A DNA stretch of 64,000 nt from Selaginella moellendorffii (taxonomy: Eukaryota; Streptophyta; Lycopodiopsida; Selaginellales; Selaginellaceae): the NCBI RefSeq assembly GCF_000143415.4, contig NW_003314283.1:1532272-1596271 (forward strand), given 5' to 3'. The notes below the pieces were generated by a model. That model had not been told where the DNA came from. It saw only the letters and a program-made list of their open reading frames with translations, and did no database searches. The number at the start of each line of letters is the position of its first letter. Position 1 is the stretch's first letter. The position numbers and the translations under genes are program-made. Positions 53,345 to 62,657 of the stretch are shown one piece after another.

Positions 53345-55981
53345 TCAAAAGAACGCGGCTTCATCTTCTTCGCAGCGTTGTTGTCCCAGCAAATGGGACC
53401 GCGCAAAGTCGTCGCCACCACCATCGCCGGCACGACTTCCAGCCAAAACTCTGTAATCGTTTCCTTCGTCATCATCATCTTCTTCCTCCTCTTCTTGCTC
53501 TTGCCTGTCGAAAACCAGCCTCAGCATCAGCTCCACCTTTGTCTTCATCCAGCCTTTGCTGACGACTCTTGTCTTGTTGTAGGAATGCTTCTTCTTTCTT
53601 GCGTGATCGTCACTTCGTGCCGGGGCGAAGTCTTCAATTCCTCCTACCAATCCTGTCCTGGCTCTGAAACCACGTCTCAATTCCAACAGATGGTGTTTTA
53701 GCCGAAAATCGTCATCGTAGTAGAGAGACTCCTGCAAACCGAAACCTGGACCTGGACCTGGAGCCCAGAGGTATTTACCTTGTTCTACGTCCGCTCTTAT
53801 AGAGTCACCACCGTCACAAGCACCACCACCATCGCCACCACCGTCGCCATCACCACCACCATCACCTTGACTTTCGATAGTAGCAATAGCGACAGGGGTA
53901 CCAGCAGTACCAGCAGTAGTAGCAGGAGTGTTCAGCAACAGCTGAGTTCCTTCCAAATCTTTGAGTAATCTGGTTGTCGTCTCTTTCAGCTGAGAAATCT
54001 TCCCGGTTAGACTGCTCGGCCGAGGTGATGCGGTGACGCTGGTTTCCAGCCTCTTGTCCTCCCTCCCTTGCTGCGGCGTGGCAACGCTTAATAAATCGCT
54101 GCTCTCGTTGTCACTGAGGATCTGGTTGGTTCCTCCCGAGTCAGCATTGCAATTGGAGTTCGGACCAGCTTCTTCAACTTGCAGCTCGTCCCGCTCACGA
54201 TCCGCTGTTGATGACAGCTCCAGGCCCTGCTGCTGCTGCTCCGACTTACATTTGTGCTCAGGGACCACACTCTGGAGTGGCGTCAGGACGATGCGTCCTT
54301 TCTGCTTGGTTTGAAGTTTCCATACGTGCCGCTCGGAAGAACTCCCTTGGAAATCACTTGTTCCCAGCGTTCTAAACTGCAAAGCTTCCAACTCAACGAA
54401 TTCCCCTTCGTCTTCCCGTCCTCCCACTTCATCGTCGGCTGGTTGGTCTTCTGCTTGCGCAAAACCAGCTCCCGCCGGGGACAATGCCAGGCTCGTCTTT
54501 GACGCAGCCTGCTTAGCTTTCGGGCTCCGCTGGGGCTTGCTCAACTGCACGCCTTGAGCAGAAACTTTGGATGATTTCAGCTGGCTGACCAGGTCCTTGA
54601 GCCTCTTCTGCGCCTCTAGTCTCTGCTTCTGTTCGTGCTTGACGTCATGTGCTCTTGCATCAGCAAGCTTGCTGAGCCTCACCACTTGCCTCTCCAGACT
54701 CTCCACTTCGACCACACTTCTCTTCTCGGCCTCCTGCCGCCGACACCGCTCTTGCTTGATTTCATCGGCCTTCCGGAGGTTTATTTTCCGCAGCTGCAAA
54801 ACCTGCTTCTCCAGATTTTTCACGAGCACGTAATACCGATTCTCAACCTCGTTCCGCCGCCTCTTCTCTAGCTTTACAAGCTGCGTCTTCTCTGTGCACA
54901 GCTTCTTCAGGTGAAACACCTGCCTTCCCAGGTTCTCAATCTTGAAGTGAGCTTTGTTGTCTAGTTCAAAGCTCTTCTGAGAACCGTGCCTTTTGGTGGT
55001 CGATCTTGAAACACTCCTCGAGACTTTGGCCGACTTGAAACGGGGCTTTGGATAGTCACTCCACGTTTCACAAGAAACGTCCCTGTCCTCTACTTGTGGC
55101 ACCCTACCACCCTGGTGTTGCAGCTCCAACTTGTTCCTCAAGTCAGCCAAATGCCGTTCCCTGACGTCGGAAGCCTCGGAGTTCAGGCTGAAAATCTCTT
55201 CTGTGAGCTTCGCAGTGTCGTAAACTCGCCTAGACTCTCCCGAGTGTGCTTCAGGAGCGCTTTCAAAGGCAGCACTGCTGCTGCTCTTGTTTGCTCTTCC
55301 CCTCTTCTTCTTCACGTCGGAAAAGCTGAGCCTCCGCAACACTTTCGCCAAGCTCCAGCTTCCGAGCTTCCCTTCCGACTTGTAGTTGGACCACTCCGAG
55401 TTGAGCTCCTTAAACATGTTGGCAGCCTTGCAGGAACTCTTCTTTGCGTCTCCTTCAAACTCTACATTATCCCAGGAGACTCTGAATCCTTCCACCGCTG
55501 CCGTGGGAGTGGGACTCGCTTGAGCGGAGCTCCATCCATCCGACGCACAGCTCTGTGGAGGGGGTGAGGAACAAAATCCCTGCGCAGCTCCCGCAGCTAG
55601 AGCCTTGAGTGTGGCCTCGATATGAAGCCTTTCCTGCTGCTCAAACTCCAGCTTGGCTTCCAAGCTCGTCCAGTGCTTGTGCTGCTCATCCAAATCCTGG
55701 AAGAGCATACTGATTTGCTCAGCGAGCTCCTCGACTTTGCCCGCTTGCTGCGCACACGCCAAGCGTAGCGATAGCGCCTGGTTCTCCGCCACTAGTCGGC
55801 TCTCCTCTTCCAGCTGCAAATTCTCTTGCAGCCAGTTGATTCGCGCGATCAGCTGCCGGGCTTGGGACTCAAACTGCTCGCGAAGAACCCCCGCTTCGTC
55901 TAAATCTCCTTGCTTCCCTTGATCTTCCTCCGGCGATGGGATCGCGCTGGTCGCAGCCGCCGCGCACAAGAACCGGCTCAC
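53345..55981 (-). CDS. Intronless 878-residue coiled-coil protein, unknown function
   Basis: One uninterrupted frame of 879 codons from the ATG at 55981. The N-terminal half has coiled-coil heptads: LREQFESQARQLIARINWLQ, VEELAEQISMLFQDLDEQHK, then in the middle IENLGRQVFHLKKLCTEKTQ, VKNLEKQVLQLRKINLRKAD and VESLERQVVRLSKLADARAH. These last three are similar units spaced about 35 residues apart. A Gly-Asp tract near 53800-53870 and an acidic run EEEEEDDDDE near the end are low-complexity. No catalytic motif is seen. It might be a cytoskeleton- or division-plane-associated scaffold, as for many plant coiled-coil proteins, but that is a guess. Confidence 0.65.
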   Translation of the reverse strand: MSRFLCAAAATSAIPSPEEDQGKQGDLDEAGVLREQFESQARQLIARINWLQENLQLEEESRLVAENQALSLRLACAQQAGKVEELAEQISMLFQDLDEQHKHWTSLEAKLEFEQQERLHIEATLKALAAGAAQGFCSSPPPQSCASDGWSSAQASPTPTAAVEGFRVSWDNVEFEGDAKKSSCKAANMFKELNSEWSNYKSEGKLGSWSLAKVLRRLSFSDVKKKRGRANKSSSSAAFESAPEAHSGESRRVYDTAKLTEEIFSLNSEASDVRERHLADLRNKLELQHQGGRVPQVEDRDVSCETWSDYPKPRFKSAKVSRSVSRSTTKRHGSQKSFELDNKAHFKIENLGRQVFHLKKLCTEKTQLVKLEKRRRNEVENRYYVLVKNLEKQVLQLRKINLRKADEIKQERCRRQEAEKRSVVEVESLERQVVRLSKLADARAHDVKHEQKQRLEAQKRLKDLVSQLKSSKVSAQGVQLSKPQRSPKAKQAASKTSLALSPAGAGFAQAEDQPADDEVGGREDEGEFVELEALQFRTLGTSDFQGSSSERHVWKLQTKQKGRIVLTPLQSVVPEHKCKSEQQQQGLELSSTADRERDELQVEEAGPNSNCNADSGGTNQILSDNESSDLLSVATPQQGREDKRLETSVTASPRPSSLTGKISQLKETTTRLLKDLEGTQLLLNTPATTAGTAGTPVAIATIESQGDGGGDGDGGGDGGGACDGGDSIRADVEQGKYLWAPGPGPGFGLQESLYYDDDFRLKHHLLELRRGFRARTGLVGGIEDFAPARSDDHARKKKHSYNKTRVVSKGWMKTKVELMLRLVFDRQEQEEEEEDDDDEGNDYRVLAGSRAGDGGGDDFARSHLLGQQRCEEDEAAFF

Positions 55982-56298
55982 AGCTCCCGATTCACTCGAT
56001 TCCTTGGCCTCGCTGTCGCAAGGGAGAATCTCGGCAAGACCTGCGCGCGAGATTTCACAATGCTGCTGCTATTCGATGCGCAATCGATCGGCGCTTACCT
56101 CTCTGTCCAGCACCCATAGAATCGATCCTCTCGCAGTGTGCGCGCTCGCGTGGATCATCCGTCCCCTTGTTCCTTCCCCTACCAACTGCCGGGAGCCCTA
56201 GACAAAAAAAAACTGGAAATATTTCACATCCCAACGTTTCATTGTCCACGTCACTGCCAACGTGGCATAAAGTAATAGACTATCTTGCGCGAAGAACC

Positions 56299-56922
56299 CT
56301 AATCGGCGATCTTCTCTGGCTTCTCGTCTTCCACGGGAGCTGAGACGCCATCGCCATCGCCATCGCCATCGCCAATCGCTTTCTTGATCTCCCCCACCTT
56401 GATGTACTTGGAGGAGAATTTGTACTCCCAATCCGACAGCGCTTCCAGCTCATAGGGGCTGAGGCCTTCGAGATTCCCGTTCAAGTCCTCGGGCTCGAAC
56501 GACATCTTGGCCAGCGCCCGGCTCGCATCCTTCCCGGCGAAGAGCTCGTAAGGCCCGCCCGGCCCATAGAAAACCCTGAAATCTCCCAAAGATCACACCA
56601 GTGGCACAAACGAAATGGGGAAGAATCTCTTCTACCTGGACATGGAGACGTCATAGATTTGGCCCTTGATGGCCATGAGCAGCGGCTTGGAGTCATCCTT
56701 GCCATCGTAGGCGCTGAGCTCCTCTTCCGTGACCTCGCCCAGCTGCTTGGGCGGGGGCGGGGGCTCGCGCGGGGCAAAGGCGGGCGGGGGAGGAGGAGCA
56801 AACCAGGAGCTGACGACAAGCCATAGCGCCACGCCCAGCGCCAGCACTGTGAAGAATGCGGTGGGCGAGAGGCCAGTGTAGGCCGGGATGGCATCCAGCA
56901 AATCGCTCGCAATGTTCATCAT
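56299..56922 (-). CDS. Membrane steroid-binding protein (MAPR, cytochrome b5-like)
   Basis: Two exons (56922-56636 and 56575-56299) give 187 residues. One membrane helix near the N-terminus (FFTVLALGVALWLVVSSWF) is followed by a Pro-rich linker. The cytochrome b5-like steroid/heme domain reads EVTEEELSAYDGKDDSKPLL, AIKGQIYDVSMSRVFYGPGG, PYELFAGKDASRALAKMSFE and ALSDWEYKFSSKYIKVG. This is the MAPR family (plant MSBP1/2, animal PGRMC). Plant MSBPs bind steroids and heme and organise ER P450s. The acidic tail contains DGDGDGDG from a GCCATC repeat. Family clear; ligand not shown. Confidence 0.9.
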
Positions 56923-57122
56923 TCTCCCCTCTTTCTTTCTCCTCTTTTACCTCCACGCCCTAAACCTCGCGCTTCTTTGCACCAAACTGTCAAAGCGAGA
57001 CCATGCAAGCCCATATTTATAGACTAGAAGATGTGGAAAACTACATCGATCCTCCAAGAAACAATGGAAATGGACTTCAAGGCTTATCAAAAGAAGAATC
57101 CATTGGAAACTTAACTGGGCGA
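56923..57122. other. Short intergenic gap between MAPR and proteasome genes
   Basis: Holds the MAPR promoter and the 3' flank of the proteasome gene. Nothing else is seen. Confidence 0.4.
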
Positions 57123-58328
57123 TTACTCTTCCATAGCTTCTCCCTCACTGACGTCCACTCTGTCGCGGAGGGGGACGATCTTCGTCGAGAGAATCGCTGC
57201 AAAGAAGACGGTGACAAGCCAAAGGTCGGTGGCGAAGATAGAAAAAGAAGAAATACTCACGGGTGTGGCCCCTCTTGAAAGTATAGCCTTTGGTAATGAC
57301 CCTTTGATTCGGCGTCATGTGGTTCCTCAAGTATTCTTTCCCAGCCTAAACCAGAAAAGCGAGCTTTCGAGAGAAAAGAAGAACGCATTTGGATACCTTT
57401 GTGATCACACATAAATCGACGTTGCTTCCACTGCCCAAGTCATTGAAAATCCCAGCACAGATTGCGTCACTGACGAGGCTCATCCCTTCTTCCTTCTGAT
57501 GAGACGAAACAAGCAAGTAAGCAATCACCAATCAAGTCTATTCAGCTGAGCTCACCGTCATCTTTTCTCTGAAGCCAGCTTCGAAAACCGACATGGCAGC
57601 AAGAGAGCCGGATCCCATCGTCGCAAATGGCAGTGTATCCGTCGATCCATGGGGATAAACCTGAGCCTCTCGAAAATCAAACCACATCGCAGGCAAGCTA
57701 GCAACTCACAGTGTGTAGGTGAGGACCGGATACATCAAATCCACCGAGCACTAGAGCAGCGCTTACGTGACCTTGGTAGCTTCAAGGAAAAGCAACTAGT
57801 AAAAAACCACCCTTTGGAAAATCGAAAGCAAGTTACTTGAAGAGATGAGACTTTAGCATCGTCAGTGCTGTGATAACGCGTGATCCACGGCCGGTGGCAT
57901 ACCTGTGAAGCTCCAACTGTGTGCGTACCATGTCTGCGCAAAGAAATTTTAGATCCAAGGAGCAAATTCTGGAAAAAATGCGATGGATCTACTAGCTTAC
58001 CAGTCACAGCCTCGGTGTCGGCAGCAGTCCCAGCCCCGCAGCAGTAAATATTCGGAGCCAAGTAGTGAATCTTCTCGCAGTTCTTGTCAGCTACAATGTC
58101 GCCCTCTGTAGCTCGGGTATCGGCTCCCAAGATCACGCCATCCTGGAGAGACCGATTGGAGATGGTTCTTCGACGAATGCAATGCAATACCTGATAGACG
58201 AGGCCGACGATCGTGGTGCCGGTCTTCAAGTATCGATCGAGCTTGATGCCGGCCTTCTCCAGCATCTGATTCCTCCGGCAGTTGCTGTAGTCGAAGCCGC
58301 CGAGCGCCGCGCCATCGCCCTGTGCCAT
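57123..58328 (-). CDS. PBB: 20S proteasome subunit beta type-2/7 (PBB)
   Basis: Eight exons sum to 810 bases, 269 residues. The propeptide ends at Gly37 before the catalytic Thr38 ([13 protein letters not shown]). Next come [20 protein letters not shown] with the catalytic Asp, [38 protein letters not shown] and [19 protein letters not shown]. The family's closing VEGEAMEE appears as VSEGEAMEE. This is the trypsin-like subunit of the core particle. I chose the ATG at 58328 ([11 protein letters not shown]); an upstream in-frame ATG exists but its extension is not conserved in the family. It is divergent from the CPL gene at 59202. Confidence 0.95.
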
Positions 58329-58448
58329 CACAGAGTAAACCCTAGGGTAGCGCCGAGCGAATATGCCGCCAATGACGTGGCTTAAGCGATTGCGACGTGG
58401 CACCGCGCGATTGGATTATATATTTGCTTGGGCGCCTTTGCACGGTTC

Positions 58449-58634
58449 TAGGGTTTTTTGTCCGCCATAGCCGAGCTCTCGCAAACCCTAGTCGCGCAGG
58501 AAGAAAAAACCCTAGCTGGGTTTCTCTATTCGTCTCGTCTCAATCCCTCGCCAATCCATTACCGAAAGACACTGCAACTTCGTCTCGCTGCTCTCTTTGT
58601 CTCTCTTGTTGCGCCTCTGCCGCTTTTAGGGTTT
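58449..58634. promoter_or_regulatory. Cluster of four telo-box motifs in the PBB/CPL divergent promoter
   Basis: The motif AAACCCTA or its complement TAGGGTTT occurs at 58449-58456, 58483-58490, 58507-58514 and 58627-58634. Telo-boxes are frequent in plant promoters of ribosomal, proteasome and cell-cycle genes. Four within 190 bases between two divergent housekeeping genes is more than expected by chance, but no activity can be read from sequence. Confidence 0.6.
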
Positions 58635-59201
58635 GTGGATTCCACCGCGTAGTCCCCGCATCGCAATAGCACTCGCAATCGCAAGCACACAGACAGAGCG
58701 CCGCCTCGATTTCTCTCCAAACGAATGTTTTGATCTTTTTTTCTCCCTTTGTTCGTGCTCGAAAGAAACGACACACTCCTCTTGTGCTTAAACTGCGGGG
58801 GTGTGTTAAGCTTAAGTCAAGGAGATTTTACGTATATCAGCGTCGATCCATTCGTACCACCAGGGGAAAATTGGAGCAGCCATTCAATCTCATCTCTCAA
58901 GAGCAGGCCAGCCGCAGCAAGAATCCAGGATCGATCAAATCAAAAGCAAACAAGAAGGAAGAGGAGAAGAACGAAGAAGAAGAAGAAGAAAATATTTTGC
59001 CAAACAAGACAACCCAAGCTCCCGATTCCTCACGCCCGGACATTGAAATCTGGAAATGTAGCATCGACTCGCCACCGCCATCGTCATCGATTCGCGAATT
59101 CGCAGCTCTGCCCATCGGTAGGCCTCGATCTTGCTCTGCGGTGGTGCATGGTGACGAATTAGGGCCCGGGCAGTCGCGCAAGGAGAGAGATCTTTCCTTT
59201 G

Positions 59202-62200
59202 ATGGCACTAGCAGTAGCTCCTCCACCACTTCCTCCCAGGGAATTCACTACCTTCTTGTTTAACAAGGACGACTACATTGGAGAAGTTAGGGTTCGTCCG
59301 GGCGCCGAGGATCATGTCTCCCATATGTTCTCCGGCAAGGCGATGCGCGTCTCGGATTTCTCGCCGCCCAGCGATCGATGCACGCCGCTGCTCATCATGC
59401 ATTCCATCTCCAGCGGCGGCGTCTTGTTCACCATGGATCTCCCCCAGCAGCAGCAGCAGCCCGACGGCCTCACATTCCTCCACTCCTCCTGCCTCCACGA
59501 AGCCAAGGTACGCGCGAGATTTCTTCTCACAGCTTATGATCTTCTTATCGGCCGGCCTGCTGCTGTTCTTGCAGACCGCAATGGTGCAAATGGAAGCTGG
59601 AATGGAGCTCCACCTGGTGGCCATGACCAAGGGGAGCGATGGCGACGAGGAGTTCTCGCAGCTCCAGCACACGCAGCAGCCGTGCTTCTGGGGATTTCTC
59701 ACGGGGCAGGGATCCTACGCCTCGTGCCTCACGATGCTCAACCTGAGATGCCTGGGCTTGGTTTTCGACCTGGACGAGACGCTCATCGTTGCCAACACCA
59801 TGCGATCCTTCGAAGACCGCATGGACGCTCTCACGCGGAAGATGCGCTTGGAGACTGATCCCGAGCGTACTGCTGCTCTCGCTGGTGAACTGAAGAGATA
59901 CCAAGAGGATCACTCCATTCTCAAACAGTACATGGAGAATGACTGTGTGCTAGACAATGGCAAGATCATCAAAGCCCAGACCGAGATGGTTCCTTCGTCC
60001 TCTGACGCCACCCCGGCTCTGGAACGTCCTATTATCCGGCTTGACAGTCGCAATATCATCCTGACACGCATCAATCCTCTTGTAAGATTTGGTTTTTCTT
60101 TCTCTTTTTCGCTGGGTTGAGGTGACTGACGTCATGTTTTCTGGTTTGTGTAGGTCCGTTTCACGAGTGTTCTGGTGAGGATCCGACCAGCCTGGGAGGA
60201 GCTGAGGAGCTACCTCACCGCTAAAGGAAGGAAACGTTTCGAAGTGTTTATATGTACGCTGGCGGAGAAGGACTACGCGCTGGAAATGTGGAGGCTTCTT
60301 GATCCAGACGCACGCTTGATCCCGTCCATTGAGGTCGAGGAACGAGTTGTGTGCGTGAAGGCAGGAGGTAGATCTCTTCTCTTTCTCTTATCTTTTTTAT
60401 TCGGATTCGCATTTATTCATACTGTGCTCGAAACTTTCAGGCTTAAAATCGCTTGCTAACGTCTTCCGGAAAGGGCAGTGCCATCCGCGGTTGTCAATGG
60501 TCATTGATGACCGCTCTAATGTGTGGACGGAGGTAGATCAACCACGGGTTCATGTTGTGCCTCCTTTCGTACCGTATTATGCTCCTCAGGCAGAGGTAGG
60601 CAGTCTGTGTGTCGAGTCTCTGCTTTGACAAAATCTTTTGCTGATTCCAACAGACAACGGGTAGTTTACCGGTTCTTTGCATTGCCAAAAACATCTCAAG
60701 CACCGTTCGGGGCAACTTCTTCAAGTGAGTAGTTGGAGCTTACAATGCGTACGACTGCTCTGTTAATTCTTCTGTGAAATATGCAGGGAGTTCGATGAGG
60801 TTTTATCGCAGCAATTGGGTTCGGTTGTATTCGATACGGATACTTCCACACTTCCTAAACCACTGGATGTTAGTAGTTATTTGGTAAGCTCCTTGTTTTT
60901 CCTTTCTGTCTGGTTTCATTGCTTGATACGGTTCTTTACGCGCTCAGAGAGCACAAGATACGGCGGTGGCAGTGGACGCCGGCGGCGGCAGCAAAGATCT
61001 ACCGGATGGCTTAGCCGACGGTGAAACCGAAACCATCTGGAATCCTCAGCTAGAAAACAAGAACTCTGCGCCCGAACCGTCTGGTGAAAACTGGGAGGAA
61101 GGAGAGGTTCCAGAATCTGAGTTAGATCCTGACACGCGTAGGAGGCTGTTAATTTTGCAGCATGGTCAGGACAATGCTGCAGGACCATCAACAGAATGGG
61201 ACGAAGAACAAGTGAGTCCTGGGCGACCAGGTGGTTCGCCAGACGCCCCGCTAGAAGCCGGACAGATTGTAAGTGCTTGACCAACTCTGTTTGATCTCTC
61301 ATAGTTTTCTGTTGTTATTCAGGGCGGTCTCTTGCGGCCACAAAATCAAGATAGGAAGCTTTTAGACTATTCAGGTACGTTCGCGTCTAGTATTTCTTGG
61401 CCACTCACACCCGCCTTGATTTTAGATACAGACTATAGAATAAACGGCAGTACTGTTCCTGAACCGTCTAATTCTATTATTTTATTACAAGCTATGGCTC
61501 GAAAGTACAATGCTCAGGTGCGCATTGAGTCTTTTTTTAACTTCCTTACTTACACGTTCTTCTCCTTCTGCCATGAACAGCTGGAGTTCAGGTCTTCCGT
61601 AAGTCCCACTATCGAGCTTCAGTTTTGTGTGGAGGTAAGCGAGCGTAGCAAATGAAAGTATGTTCTTGACAGCTGATTTTTACGAGTTACAGGTCACCTT
61701 CAATGGAGAAAAAATTGCGAGGGGTGTTGGCAGAACCAGCAGAGATGCTCGCTCTCGTGCCTCGGAGGATGCTCTTCGTTTGTTGTCAAGTAAGACAAAA
61801 GTCTAGCTTTTATTTATATTCACCCAAACTTTCCAGACGAGCTTCGCGACACCACGTTTGTGGCGTTTCTACCAGAGAAGCAAAACTTCAATGCTGCTCC
61901 AGCACAGCAATGGAACGCACCGCATGTCAGAATTGTGGAGCCTCCGAAATTACCTACCTTCAATGCCGTCGCTGCTCTCAAAGACCTGGTAACACGGCGA
62001 AAGTTCGCTTCGATGGAAACTGACGAGCTTTTTTACCGCTACGCAGTGCACTGTTGAGAACCTCAGCGTAAGCTTTCGAGACCTGCAACTAGAATCCAGT
62101 CCAATGATCTACAACTGCGAGGTACGCGCTCAAGTTTTCTGGTCGGCAGGGTAGCAAACTTCTTTGTCTAGGTGGAAGTCGCGGGACAAGTTCTGGGAAG

Positions 62201-62540
62201 AGGCCGAGGTCTCTCCTGGGATGCAGCAAGACAAGAGGTATACTACCTTGAACCTCCCGTGTAAGATTTTTGACGTGTGGTGTTGTGCTTGATCAAACAG
62301 GCCTCGGAAGAAGCATTGAGAGGCATGAAAACAAACAATACCGGGAAGCGACCTCGTCCAAGGTGACGATCATCTATTCTTTGTATGTTTCGGCTTCTCA
62401 TTTGCTTTGCTCGCACTTGTTCTTGTTTTAGATCTCCACCCGTGCCAGCTAATAAGAGATTGCGAGGACCAGCCCGTGGACAAGGCCGAGGGAACAACAG
62501 GCTCTCTCCTCGGAAGCAATTGGCAGTGAGATTGAAGTAG
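59202..62540 (+). CDS. RNA polymerase II CTD phosphatase-like protein (CPL1/CPL2 type)
   Basis: Sixteen exons sum to 2430 bases, 809 residues. The FCP1-homology domain holds [20 protein letters not shown], with the DLDET catalytic signature at about residue 167, and later [20 protein letters not shown] and [11 protein letters not shown] Glu/Pro-rich linker with [20 protein letters not shown] is followed by two double-stranded-RNA-binding domains (about 575-700 and 705-775): [19 protein letters not shown] and [20 protein letters not shown]. The basic end is [20 protein letters not shown]. This is the plant CPL1/CPL2 architecture; these nuclear enzymes dephosphorylate Ser5 of the polymerase II CTD and the miRNA factor HYL1. 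An alternative TTG start just upstream is not favoured. Confidence 0.94.
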
Positions 62541-62657
62541 CCCAAGTAGCGGGGAATCGTAGTTTTTCAATGATTGATTTGCTTGCTTTTTCATGTAAAA
62601 ATCGGTGGAGGTGATGTACATTTTCTCTCCACGTCTTGTAAAGGCAATTCATTGGTG

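Noticed and set aside
54033-55567. Several plus-strand Ser- and Leu-rich frames
   Set aside because: Antisense shadows of the intronless coiled-coil gene.
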